A stretch of DNA of 47,448 bases from Prolixibacteraceae bacterium (lineage in GTDB: Bacteria; Bacteroidota; Bacteroidia; Bacteroidales; Prolixibacteraceae): positions 1 to 47,448 of the forward strand of contig JARKOX010000175.1 in the NCBI GenBank assembly GCA_029975525.1. Reading direction: 5' to 3'. The notes beneath the pieces were generated by a model. That model saw only the letters and a list, made by a program, of their open reading frames with translations. It was not told the origin of the DNA and did not search any database. Shown piece by piece: positions 1 to 8,800 of the stretch. How positions within the stretch are numbered: position 1 is the stretch's first letter; every line of letters begins with the position of its first letter. The position numbers and the translations under genes were made by a program.

Positions 1-251
1 CCCAGCAGTTTGCTGAGGTGGCCAACCAGGTGGCGCATCGAAAATTTATCTTCGGGACCGGCTTTCGGACGGCCGAAGTGCGACATGATAACAGGCGAGC
101 CGCCAGCCTCCATCACCTTGCGGATGGTGGGCAGAGCTGCCACGATCCGGGTGTCGTCGGTGATTTCGAAGTTTTCGTTCAGCGGCACGTTGAAGTCAAC
201 ACGGATCAGCGCCTTTTTGCCTGAAAAATTGTAGGTGTGTATTGTCTGCAT
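1..251 (-). CDS. pgk: Phosphoglycerate kinase, N-terminal part (cut by window edge)
   Basis: Cytosolic glycolytic enzyme that transfers the acyl phosphate of 1,3-bisphosphoglycerate to ADP. Only the first 83 codons are present; the rest lies left of the window. Reading from the ATG at 251 the translation begins [20 protein letters not shown], then [19 protein letters not shown] and SHFGRPK, the substrate-binding N-lobe signatures of the family. The ATG is the natural start because it gives the standard short N terminus. The gene is divergent from holB, and a TAnnTTTG box lies about 30 nt upstream. Identification is secure from the motifs; intactness of the C-lobe cannot be judged. Confidence 0.95.
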   Translation of the reverse strand, partial: MQTIHTYNFSGKKALIRVDFNVPLNENFEITDDTRIVAALPTIRKVMEAGGSPVIMSHFGRPKAGPEDKFSMRHLVGHLSKLL

Positions 252-281
252 GTGTCAGAAATTTTTTTGTTGATTTTTATT

Positions 282-289
282 CAAAGATA
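282..289 (-). promoter_or_regulatory. Candidate -7 box of pgk promoter (TATCTTTG)
   Basis: On the minus strand the sequence reads TATCTTTG, matching the Bacteroidota -7 consensus TAnnTTTG, 30 nt upstream of the pgk ATG. No clear TTTG -33 element lies at the usual 19-21 nt distance, so the call rests on the -7 box and its position. Confidence 0.4.
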
Positions 290-376
290 GAAAATATCTT
301 GCTTTCGGGCAGGGTGTTATTTTTTCCGGTTCGGAATTTAATATTCATATAACCTGAAATATTGCCCGGAATAATC

Positions 377-384
377 TATTTTTG
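377..384 (+). promoter_or_regulatory. Candidate -7 box of holB promoter (TATTTTTG)
   Basis: TATTTTTG matches TAnnTTTG and lies 60 nt upstream of the holB ATG, predicting a short leader of roughly 50 nt that contains the hairpin at 410-428. No -33 TTTG is seen at the expected distance. Confidence 0.4.
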
Positions 385-409
385 AAAGCGGATAAAAAGT
401 AGATCCGGC

Positions 410-428
410 AGGGCTTTACGCCCTTTTT
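410..428 (+). terminator. Terminator-like hairpin in the holB leader
   Basis: AGGGC, loop TTTAC, GCCCT, then a short T-run: a five-pair GC-rich stem in intrinsic-terminator form. No plus-strand gene lies upstream (pgk points the other way), so if it folds it sits inside the holB leader and could act as an attenuator or only as a leader stem. The short stem keeps confidence low. Confidence 0.35.
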
Positions 429-443
429 GATGAATTGCGGGTT

Positions 444-1568
444 ATGTTGTTGAAAGAAGTTATTGGTCAGGAAAAGGTGAAGGAACGGCTGATTCGTTCG
501 GTACAGGAGCAGCGGATCAGTCATGCACAGCTTTTTTCGGGCCCCGAAGGATCGGGGAAGCTGCCGTTGGCAATTGCCTATGCACAGTATATTTCGTGCC
601 GTCAGCGTACCGACACGGATTCGTGCGGGGAGTGCCCGTCGTGTCGCAAGTATGCCAAACTTATCCACCCCGACCTGCATTTTGTCTTTCCGATTTTTAA
701 GCCCAAAAACAACCAGCGGCCGTTTACCGACGATTTTTTGAAGCAGTGGCGCGAGTTTGTGCTGGCATCACCTTATTTTAACCTGAACCAGTGGCTCACT
801 TCTCTGAATGTGGAAAATGCCCAGGGAACGATCTACGCCCACGAGAGCGAGTCGATTTTGCGGAAGCTGAACATCAAATCGTTTGAGTCGGAATATAAGG
901 TGATGATCATCTGGCTTCCTGAAAAGATGCAGGAAGAGTGTGCCAACAAATTGCTGAAAATGATCGAGGAGCCGCCCAGTAAAACCCTGTTTCTGCTGGT
1001 CACCGAAGACGAGGAGGCGATTATTGGCACCATCCGCTCGCGCACGCAGCTGATTAAGATTCCGCCCATCGAACTGACCGCCTTGCAACAGGCCCTTCTC
1101 CGCCGGGAAGAGCTGGAGCCCGACACCGTGGCCGAAATGGTCCATCTGTCGAACGGAAATTATCTCAAAGCCCTGGAGTATCTCGACATGGGCGAAGATA
1201 AAAAGTTCTTCTTCGACTCCATCCAGTCGATGATGCGGCTGGCCTACTCCCGGAAAATTGTGGACCTGATGGAGCTGGCCGAAGAACTGGCCGGAATCGG
1301 GCGCGAAAAGCAGAAGGATTTTTTCATCTACGCCCTGCACCTGATGCGCGAATATTTTATGATGAACTTTAAAAAGCCGGCGCTGACTTACCTCTACAAG
1401 GAGGAGAAAGATTGGGGCAAAGATTTTTCGCCGTTTATCAATGAACGGAATATTATCCCGTTGACCAGGGTTTTTGAGGAAGGGCACCTGCACATCTCGC
1501 GAAATGGCAATTCCAAAATTATTTTTGCCGATGTGGCGCTTACCATTGTGCGGCTTATCCGGCGATAA
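444..1568 (+). CDS. holB: DNA polymerase III subunit delta'
   Basis: Clamp-loader subunit of the replicative polymerase, an AAA+ protein acting in the cytosol. The 374-aa product has a P-loop-like motif GPEGSGK at residues 33-39 and four cysteines at 52, 61, 64 and 67 that form the zinc module typical of delta'/gamma subunits, followed by the HPDLHFVFP region. IRSRTQ near residue 210 takes the place of the sensor-1 SRC motif. The ATG at 444 is preferred over an in-frame TTG at 435 because MLLKEVIGQEKVKERL is the usual N terminus. It is followed by ricT and gldH, an order common in Bacteroidota. The C-terminal third is divergent, as is normal for the family. Confidence 0.92.
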   Translation: MLLKEVIGQEKVKERLIRSVQEQRISHAQLFSGPEGSGKLPLAIAYAQYISCRQRTDTDSCGECPSCRKYAKLIHPDLHFVFPIFKPKNNQRPFTDDFLKQWREFVLASPYFNLNQWLTSLNVENAQGTIYAHESESILRKLNIKSFESEYKVMIIWLPEKMQEECANKLLKMIEEPPSKTLFLLVTEDEEAIIGTIRSRTQLIKIPPIELTALQQALLRREELEPDTVAEMVHLSNGNYLKALEYLDMGEDKKFFFDSIQSMMRLAYSRKIVDLMELAEELAGIGREKQKDFFIYALHLMREYFMMNFKKPALTYLYKEEKDWGKDFSPFINERNIIPLTRVFEEGHLHISRNGNSKIIFADVALTIVRLIRR

Positions 1569-1628
1569 CAGCTTCTGTTCAGCAGATTGCTTTCCGGTGG
1601 CGAAACTTTTTATCCATCAGTTTATTAT

Positions 1629-1636
1629 TATTTTTG
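1629..1636 (+). promoter_or_regulatory. Candidate -7 box of ricT promoter (TATTTTTG)
   Basis: TATTTTTG fits the TAnnTTTG consensus in the AT-rich gap between holB and ricT, 66 nt before the ricT ATG. The upstream -33 region is not convincing. It would serve ricT-gldH and perhaps trmB. Confidence 0.38.
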
Positions 1637-1694
1637 TAGCACTTTTCTGTCTGCCTCCCGGCAATAACTGACGGAATTTGATAACCGTTACCGT

Positions 1695-2813
1695 ATGGAA
1701 AAAATAGATTTTATAGAACGGGGTGTTTGTAAAGGCCGGTTTGGCTCGTGCGGCAAACTCGATGCCGTCGACTGGCTGCACGATATTTCCAACATAGCCA
1801 ATCCCAGCCAGATTGTGGAAGTCAGGTTTAAAAACACCCGCAAAGATTATTTCCGGAATGTGAACGACCTGATCCTGGCCGTTGGCGATATCGTTGCGGT
1901 TGAAGCCAATCCTGGCCACGATATTGGCGTGGTTTCGCTGATGGGAGACCTGGTGCTGGAACAGATGAAAAAGCACAAAGCCACCCTGCTCAACGGCGAA
2001 CTGCGGAAAATTTACCGCAAAGCCCGGCCGGTTGATATCGACAAGTGGAAAGAAGCCATCTCGCAGGAACACATCACCATGATCCGGTCGCGGCAGATTG
2101 CTGCCGACCTGGGGTTGAACATGAAAATCGGGGATGTGGAATACCAGGGCGACAAAACCAAGGCGATCTTTTACTACATCGCCGACGAGCGGGTCGATTT
2201 CCGGCAGTTGATTAAAATCCTGGCCGAAAAATTTCATATCCGCATCGAGATGAAGCAGATCGGCGCCCGCCAGGAGGCCGGCCGGATCGGCGGAATCGGT
2301 CCGTGTGGCCGCGAACTCTGCTGCTCAACCTGGATTTGCAGCTTCGTGTCGGTAACCACCAACTCGGCGCGCTACCAGGATATTTCGATGAATCCCCAGA
2401 AGTTGGCCGGACAGTGTGGAAAACTGAAGTGCTGCCTCAATTTCGAAGTCGATACCTATATCGATGCACAGAAAGATTTTCCGCCCACCAACATTCCGCT
2501 GGAAACCGAAAAAGGCAAATATATTTTCCAGAAAGCCGATATTTTCAGCGGCATTTACTGGTATTCGCTCCAGAATGAATTTTCGTCGAGCCAGGTTGCG
2601 GTTCCGGTCAAAAAGGTGAAGGAGATCCTCCGGATGAACAATGCCGGCAAACGCCCGGAAAAGCTCAATTCCGAAATTGCTCCGGTAGTGGTCAACACCG
2701 AAGATAAATTTCAGAATATGGCCGGACAGGAGAGCATCAGCCGGTTCGACAAATCGGAAAAATCACGCAAACGGAAAAGATATCCAAAGAACATCCGGAG
2801 AGGAAAAAAATGA
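1695..2813 (+). CDS. ricT: RicT/YaaT-type PSP1-domain iron-sulfur protein
   Basis: Member of the PSP1/RicT family. In Bacillus, RicT belongs to an iron-sulfur complex that affects RNA processing with RNase Y; the role in Bacteroidota is not established. The 372-aa product has the cysteine-rich motifs of the family: CGRELCC at residues 204-210, a further Cys at 215, and CGKLKCC at 241-247, plus Cys12 and Cys19 near the N terminus. The PSP1 fold spans roughly residues 30-260. The last ~70 residues are Lys/Arg-rich and probably disordered. The stop overlaps the gldH start by 4 nt (ATGA), which indicates translational coupling. Confidence 0.88.
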   Translation: MEKIDFIERGVCKGRFGSCGKLDAVDWLHDISNIANPSQIVEVRFKNTRKDYFRNVNDLILAVGDIVAVEANPGHDIGVVSLMGDLVLEQMKKHKATLLNGELRKIYRKARPVDIDKWKEAISQEHITMIRSRQIAADLGLNMKIGDVEYQGDKTKAIFYYIADERVDFRQLIKILAEKFHIRIEMKQIGARQEAGRIGGIGPCGRELCCSTWICSFVSVTTNSARYQDISMNPQKLAGQCGKLKCCLNFEVDTYIDAQKDFPPTNIPLETEKGKYIFQKADIFSGIYWYSLQNEFSSSQVAVPVKKVKEILRMNNAGKRPEKLNSEIAPVVVNTEDKFQNMAGQESISRFDKSEKSRKRKRYPKNIRRGKK

Positions 2814-3280
2814 AAATCCGCTGTTTGATCATTTGGGGTTTAATGGTTGGCGCCTTGCTGTCGGCGTGCGACCGGAAAAGGGTCTACGATACCTATCGTG
2901 AATTCCCGGATGCCACCTGGGAAGCCGACTCGATTCAAACATTTGACGTTGCGGTTTTCGACACCAAACAAAACCATAACCTCTATTTTAACATCCGAAA
3001 CGACCGCGATTATCCGTTCAGCAACCTCTGGCTTTTTGTCACCATCGACCAGCCCGGAGGGACCCGGCTGACCGATACGGTTGAAGTGGTGCTGGCCGAT
3101 CCTGCCGGGAAATGGCAGGGAAAAGGATTTGCCGGGGTGTATGACCACCGCATCCTTTACCGCCAGAATATTTATTTTCCGGTTGCCGGGGAATACCGTT
3201 TTTCGCTGCGGCACGGGATGCGCACCACCAGCCTGAAAGGGATCACGGACGTGGGAATCAGAGTTGAAAAAATCAGATAA
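2810..3280 (+). CDS. gldH: GldH gliding-motility lipoprotein
   Basis: Outer-membrane-associated lipoprotein of the Gld set, required for gliding in Flavobacterium; orthologues also occur in non-gliding Bacteroidota. The 156-aa product has a lipoprotein signal ending LLSAC with Cys20 as the lipidated residue, then the family-typical VYDTYREFP segment, NIRNDRDYPFSNLWLF around residue 63-78, and a beta-rich C-terminal half. The length is normal for the family. It overlaps ricT by 4 nt and trmB follows after 6 nt. With porW and porX 3-7 kb downstream it makes this stretch rich in secretion and motility genes. Confidence 0.88.
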   Translation: MKIRCLIIWGLMVGALLSACDRKRVYDTYREFPDATWEADSIQTFDVAVFDTKQNHNLYFNIRNDRDYPFSNLWLFVTIDQPGGTRLTDTVEVVLADPAGKWQGKGFAGVYDHRILYRQNIYFPVAGEYRFSLRHGMRTTSLKGITDVGIRVEKIR

Positions 3281-3286
3281 TTTGCT

Positions 3287-4030
3287 GTGGGTAAAAACAA
3301 ATTGGCAAAATTTGCTGAAATGGCCCGTTTTGAAAATGTGCTGCAGGTTTCGTACCGCGAACTTGCTGAAAACGGGTTTTCGCTAAAAGGAGAGTGGGCT
3401 TCCCGGTTTTTTCACAACCAGGCTCCCCTGGTGCTCGAACTGGGCTGCGGAAAAGGAGAATATACCGTAGAACTGGCCGAACGTTTCCCCGACAAAAACT
3501 ACATCGGGGTCGATATTAAAGGTGCGCGGATGTTTACCGGCGCCAAGCGGGCAATTGAAAAAGGATTGAAAAATGTCGCTTTTCTGCGTACCCGTATCGA
3601 AAATATCGGGCAGTTTTTTGGCCCTTCCGAAGTTGAGGCGATCTGGCTCACCTTCCCCGATCCGCAAATGAAAAATGCCCGAAAACGGCTCACGTCCACC
3701 TTTTTTCTGAAAAGATACCTCTCTTTTCTGGACCCTTCGGGAGTTGTTCACCTGAAAACCGACAGCAGCTTTCAATACCAGTACACACTGGCCGTTGCGC
3801 AACTCAACCGGTTTGAAATTCTTGCCCAAACCGATAACCTTTACCAGTCTGATTTGTTGAATGATATTTTGAGGGTCCGGACGTTTTACGAAAAACAGTG
3901 GATCGACCGCGGAATCGACATCAAATATCTCGCTTTCCGGCTGTCGGGTGATCCCGAAAACTGGGAAGAACCAGCCGGGGAGATTGAAAAGGACAGCTAC
4001 CGCAGTTTTGGGCGCAGTGCCCGTGAATAG
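3287..4030 (+). CDS. trmB: tRNA (guanine-N7-)-methyltransferase
   Basis: SAM-dependent enzyme that methylates G46 in the variable loop of tRNAs. The 247-aa product has the Rossmann motif LELGCGKGEYTVELA, the acidic strand IGVDIKGARM, and the TrmB signature WLTFPDPQMKNARKRLT. A GTG start at 3287 is chosen because the resulting MGKNKLAKFAEM is the conserved N terminus of Bacteroidota TrmB; the next ATG (3320) would remove it. The gene starts 6 nt after gldH and ends 7 nt before the alkyltransferase-like gene, so it is part of one transcription unit. Length is typical of the Bacteroidota form. Confidence 0.95.
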   Translation: MGKNKLAKFAEMARFENVLQVSYRELAENGFSLKGEWASRFFHNQAPLVLELGCGKGEYTVELAERFPDKNYIGVDIKGARMFTGAKRAIEKGLKNVAFLRTRIENIGQFFGPSEVEAIWLTFPDPQMKNARKRLTSTFFLKRYLSFLDPSGVVHLKTDSSFQYQYTLAVAQLNRFEILAQTDNLYQSDLLNDILRVRTFYEKQWIDRGIDIKYLAFRLSGDPENWEEPAGEIEKDSYRSFGRSARE

Positions 4031-4037
4031 GCGTGGA

Positions 4038-4373
4038 ATGAGTGATTTTTTTGAACAGGTTTACGAAGTGGTAAAACAGGTTCCGCCCGGGCGGGTAACC
4101 ACCTACGGAGCCATTGCCGCTTACCTCGGAGCGTCGGGAGCTGCCCGGATGGTCGGCTGGGCCATGAATGCCTCGGGCCGCCACTCCGGCTTTGTGCCGG
4201 CCCACCGCGTGGTAAACCGCAACGGCCTGCTCACCGGAAAACGTCATTTCGGCGCCCCCGACGTAATGCGCGAATTGCTGGAAAACGAAGGGGTGGAAAT
4301 CTTCGAAGACCAGATTGTCGGGTTTGAGCAGAAATTCTGGGACCCCTCACGCGAGCTGGAGCCGTTGGATTGA
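4038..4373 (+). CDS. Alkyltransferase-like (ATL) protein, MGMT fold without the acceptor cysteine
   Basis: A 111-aa protein with the winged-helix DNA-binding half of O6-alkylguanine alkyltransferases: VPPGRVTTYGAIAAYLG and ARMVGWAMN. The active-site motif PCHR is replaced by PAHR, with Ala55 in place of the alkyl-accepting cysteine. Family knowledge: such ATL proteins cannot accept the alkyl group; they bind O6-alkylguanine and hand the lesion to nucleotide excision repair. The ATG at 4038 is chosen because it gives the usual short ATL N terminus and follows trmB by 7 nt; a longer reading would overlap trmB. Product type is well supported; the repair role is inferred from family. Confidence 0.85.
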   Translation: MSDFFEQVYEVVKQVPPGRVTTYGAIAAYLGASGAARMVGWAMNASGRHSGFVPAHRVVNRNGLLTGKRHFGAPDVMRELLENEGVEIFEDQIVGFEQKFWDPSRELEPLD

Positions 4374-4459
4374 GGCAATCGCACAGCGGAGGGAAACAAT
4401 ACAGGTGGCGGGTGACCGGTTTGCACCGCAACCCCGAAGCCAAACAAACATAAAATAAC

Positions 4460-4465
4460 AGGAGG
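4460..4465 (+). promoter_or_regulatory. Canonical Shine-Dalgarno site before mrp
   Basis: AGGAGG lies 8 nt before the ATG at 4474. Strong Shine-Dalgarno sequences are unusual in Bacteroidota, where initiation usually depends on AT-rich upstream regions, and other starts in this window lack one. It fixes the mrp start. Confidence 0.6.
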
Positions 4466-4473
4466 ATTAAAAC

Positions 4474-5589
4474 ATGAGTGAAACACCCCGCAAGGTAATT
4501 ATTCCGAAAAATGTCACCGATGCACTGCGGAAGGTAACCTATCCCGGCAGCAATCAGGATATTGTAACCCTCGATATGGTGCAGGAGATTCGTATTGCCG
4601 GGCAAAAAATAAACTTTTCGCTGGTTTTTCAGCGTTCCGACGATCCGAACATCGAACCGCTGATTGCGGCCTGCGAGGCGGCAATTGGGAAATATATCGG
4701 CGAAAGCGCCGAAATCCGGGGCAATATCGCCGTAAAATATATCCACAACATGGAGCGTCCGGTTTTGCCGGGGGTGACGAATATCCTGGCCATCGCCTCC
4801 GGAAAAGGCGGCGTGGGCAAGTCGACCGTGGCCGTTAACCTGGCGGTGGCGCTGGCCAATACCGGCGCCTCGGTAGGGTTGATTGATGCCGATATTTTCG
4901 GGCCTTCCATTCCCAAAATGTTTGGAACCGAAGGAGAGCGTCCCGCTGCCGAGCGGATTGGCAACCGCGACATGATCGTTCCGATCGAAAAGTTTGGGGT
5001 CAAATTTCTCTCCATCGGCTTTTTTGTAGCTCCCGAAAGCGCCCTGATCTGGCGGGGGCCGATGGCTTCAAACGCCCTGAAGCAGCTGATAATGGACGGG
5101 AACTGGGGACCGCTCGATTATTTGTTGATCGACCTGCCTCCCGGCACCAGCGATATCCACCTCACCCTGGTGCAGACCGTGCCGGTGACCGCCGCTGTTA
5201 TTGTCACCACTCCCCAGGATGTTGCCCTGGCCGACGTGGTGAAAGGAGTGGGGATGTTCCGCAGCAAATCGATCGATGTGCCGGTATTGGGGCTGGTTGA
5301 AAATATGTCGTGGTTTACCCCGGCCGAACTGCCCGAAAACAGGTACTACATTTTTGGAAAAGATGGCGGGAAAAAACTGGCCGAAGAGATCGGGCTACCG
5401 CTGTTGGGGCAAATCCCGCTGGTACAGGGAATTCGCGAAGGGGGCGACGACGGGGTGCCGGCTGCTTCCAAAACCGATTCTGCTACCGGAATGGCATTTG
5501 CCAGTCTGGCCGCCGAAGTGATCGCCCAGCTTGAGTTTCGCAACGCCAATCTCGATCCGACCAAAAAAGTTAAGGTTTCAAGAAAATAG
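4474..5589 (+). CDS. mrp: Mrp/ApbC-family P-loop ATPase (iron-sulfur carrier type)
   Basis: ParA-like ATPase of the Mrp/NBP35 group, which in other organisms carries or delivers iron-sulfur clusters in the cytosol. The 371-aa product has an N-terminal MIP18/DUF59 domain (about residues 8-85), then the deviant Walker A GKGGVGKST at residues 110-118, the switch motif DADIFGPSIPKM and the DLPPGTSD motif. The usual CxxC cluster ligands after the ENMSWF motif are absent: the segment reads TPAELPENRYYIFG. That form seems common in Bacteroidota, so cluster carriage by the classical ligands is uncertain. An AGGAGG site fixes the start, and a hairpin at 5701-5723 closes the operon. Confidence 0.88.
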   Translation: MSETPRKVIIPKNVTDALRKVTYPGSNQDIVTLDMVQEIRIAGQKINFSLVFQRSDDPNIEPLIAACEAAIGKYIGESAEIRGNIAVKYIHNMERPVLPGVTNILAIASGKGGVGKSTVAVNLAVALANTGASVGLIDADIFGPSIPKMFGTEGERPAAERIGNRDMIVPIEKFGVKFLSIGFFVAPESALIWRGPMASNALKQLIMDGNWGPLDYLLIDLPPGTSDIHLTLVQTVPVTAAVIVTTPQDVALADVVKGVGMFRSKSIDVPVLGLVENMSWFTPAELPENRYYIFGKDGGKKLAEEIGLPLLGQIPLVQGIREGGDDGVPAASKTDSATGMAFASLAAEVIAQLEFRNANLDPTKKVKVSRK

Positions 5590-5700
5590 GAAAAGTTTTG
5601 CCCGCAGCAGGCGGCACAACCGGAAACTTTTGTTTCTTTATTCTGCGTTCCGCAATGCAGTTCTGAAGTTAAATACCCCGGGCCGGTAACAGGCCACGTG

Positions 5701-5723
5701 ACGGAAAACGGTTTTTCCGTTTT
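5701..5723 (+). terminator. Intrinsic terminator after mrp
   Basis: ACGGAAAA (5701-5708), loop CGGT, TTTTCCGT (5713-5720), then further T residues: an eight-pair perfect stem about 110 nt after the mrp stop and 100 nt before porW. A weaker AT-rich inverted repeat, AAAAGTTT/AAACTTTT, at 5591-5598 and 5624-5631 could add to termination. Confidence 0.65.
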
Positions 5724-5823
5724 GGTATCATGGAGTTGCATTTTTGGCGGGATTTTCCGGAAGAAAGGAACAATATTATTTTGAAAAAAGAGTTTAATCC
5801 TACAACGTGTAAACAGGATCTAT

Positions 5824-8800
5824 TTGAAGCGAAAATTTTTACATACCGTCTTTTTTCTCTTTCTGACCACCCTATTTTCCGGTTGCTCTACTGAAAAGAA
5901 TACCCGTGTATCGCGGGCTTACCACAATGTCACGTCGCGGTACAATATCTATTTCAACGGGAAGGAGAGTTTAAAAGCTGGCCTGGAGCGGATTGACCAG
6001 ACCGTGGAGGATGACTTTACGCGGATTTTGCCCGTTTTTAAAGACAGCGAACCGTCGGCAGCCAAAGTGGCCAAGTCTGATATGGACAATGCAATCCTCA
6101 AGGCGTCCAAGCTGGTCCAGATGCACTCCATCACCAAAAAACCAAAGCGGCGGCGCCTCCGTACCCGCAGTTACCAGGAGTTTGCCAGCCGGGAGGAGTT
6201 TAACAACTGGGTCGACGACAGCTACCTGCTGATGGGGAAGGCCTATTTTTACCAGCACAATTTTATATCGGCCACCGACAATTTTTCGCAGGTGGTCCGC
6301 AAGTTTTCGGAAGAAGAGACCCGGTACGACGCGCTGGTGTGGCTCATCCGCTGTTACAGCGAGACCGAACGTTTCAGCGAAGCTTCCGAGGTAATTCTCT
6401 CGCTGCAGGCCGACAACAGTTTTCCGCGGCGGCTGGAGCGCGAGCTGGCGCAGGTCACGGCCGACTACTATCTGAAACAGAAAGATTATCCCGAAGCCAT
6501 CAAGTTTCTGGATATTGCGGTTAAAAAAACTTTCTGGAAAAAACAGAAAGCGCGCCTGCAATACATCATGGCACAGCTTTACCGCGAAACCGGCAACCTG
6601 CCGATGGCAGCTGAAGCTTTCCGGGAAGTGGCCCGCCTGAATCCTCCGTACAAAATGGCTTTCAACGCGTGGATCAACGCGGCCGGCATTTTTACCGGTC
6701 AGGGGGATGTCGAAAAACTGAAAAAAGAGTTGCGGCGAATGCTCAAAGACGAGAAAAATACCGAATACCGCGACCAGATCTATTTTGCCCTCGGGAATAT
6801 CTTTTTCCGGGAGGGGAACCGCGAACAGGCCATTGAAAACTATCGCCACTCGGTAGCTACCAGCTTTGAAAACGACCACCAGCGGGCGCTTTCGGCTGTC
6901 ACGTTGGCGGATCTCTATTTTGAAGACCGTCAGTACCGCGAATCGCAGGCTTACTACGACAGCGTCATGATGGTGATTGACAACAATTATCCCGATTATA
7001 ACAAACTTTCAGACCGATATAAAAGCCTCTCCCGGCTGGTGGAAAATATCGTAACGGTTGAAGTGCAGGACAGCCTGCAGCGCCTGGCCAAAATGCCCGA
7101 AGTGGAACGAAATGCCCTGATCGATAAGTGGGTCGCACAAGAACAGGAGAAACAGCGTTCGGCCGAACTGCTTGCCAGCCAGGAGCAGATGAACCGCGGC
7201 TTTTACCGGGCCAACGAATACCGGTTTGGGTTGGGACGGACCGACGAAGGGGGCGGATGGTATTTTTATAATCCGCAAACAGTCTCCTACGGAAAAGCGC
7301 AATTTCAGCAGCGGTGGGGCCGCCGTAAACTCGAAGACGACTGGCGCCGCCAGAACAAAACCTCGCTTTCGCCCGACGAGATGGAGGAGTTTGCCGGGCT
7401 GATCGACTCCTCGAAAATCGTCGTCCGCGTGGATGACCCCCTCAAACGGGAATATTACACCCAGGACCTGCCGGTCAACGACTCCCTGATGGCGCTTTCT
7501 CACGACAAGATCCGGGATGCCCTCTACAACTGCGGGAAAATATTCAAGTCTGATTTCAATGACTATCCGCGCTCGGCCGAATCATTTGAAGAACTCAACC
7601 GCCGTTATCCCCAAAATATTTATCAGCCATCGGCCTATTTCGACCTCTACGATTTGTATGAGCTGATGAATGACCAGCAAAAAGCCGATTATTACCGGAA
7701 CCTGATTGTCGGAAATTTTCCGGAAAGCAAATATGCCCGCTACCTGCAGAATCCCAACTTTTTTGCCGAGCTGCAGGAAAGGCAGGACTCCCTGAACCGG
7801 CTCTACCAGGATGCGTTCCGCGATTATAAAGCGGGAAGATATGCCAATGTCTCTGTGCTCGCTACGCGCATGAAGACGATGGAACCCGACAGCCTGATTA
7901 TCCCTAAAATCGATTTTATGGCGACAGTGGCTGGCGGGGTCCAATCGGATATGCCGGCTTTTGAAGGGTTGCTGAAAAAATACATTGCCACCTATCCCCA
8001 GGCAGAACCCACGCCGCTCGCCGGTGAAATCCTGGCCCTGATTCAGGACAGTACCCTGGCCGATTACCGCAAACTGGTCGAAATGGGGTATCTGCACGAT
8101 GAAATCAAAAACGACGAGTTGTTGCCCGGTAATCAGCGCGGCGAAGACGAATTTGGCGGGAGATTCAGTTACGAGGAGGATCTGCTCCACTATTTCGTGA
8201 TTGTTTGGCCGCGCAAAGCCGACGTCGATGTTAACCGGCTGAAGTTCGACATCGCCAACTACAACCTCGATCATTACACCAAAATTGATTTCGACATCGA
8301 AACCGAAAACCTGGATGCCAACGAAATGATGCTGATGGTCCGGTCGCTCGAAAATAAGGAGCAGGGATTGATCTACTTCCGTTCCATCATCCGGCAGGCG
8401 CCGGTTTTCCAGGCGTTGAAAGGAGTGGAGTACTATAATTTTATTGCCTCTTCGACCAATTACCGCCAGATTGTTTCCGAAAAATCAGTTTCCGATTACC
8501 TGAAGTTTTTCCTGAAGAATTACAGCCGCTTCATTGGTCCCGACTTCTCGGGTGAAGAGCAGCCCGGCGAGTCGCCCGAAGAATTGATGGCGCGCGCCCG
8601 GAGAGAAGATGAACTGCTGAAGGAGAAAGGGACTTTTGTTGTTGTTACTCCCGAGGCTCACGCAGGAGCGTTTTCGGCACAGCTTGATACGACTCAGAAC
8701 TTTGTCGTGGCGGTGCAGGATGCCCACCTGTCGCTTCGGACACTGCTGACCCAGTTGGCCACTTTTAACCGCGAACAGTTCCGCGGATGGAACCTAACGG

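Noticed and set aside
768-1493. A 241-aa minus-strand reading across holB
   Set aside because: It is the mirror of the holB coding sequence, rich in Gln, His and Phe as such shadows are; holB motifs are clear.
5591-5631. A first terminator after mrp (AAAAGTTT/AAACTTTT)
   Set aside because: The stem is AT-only with a long loop; the GC-containing hairpin at 5701-5723 is the better candidate, so it is mentioned only there.
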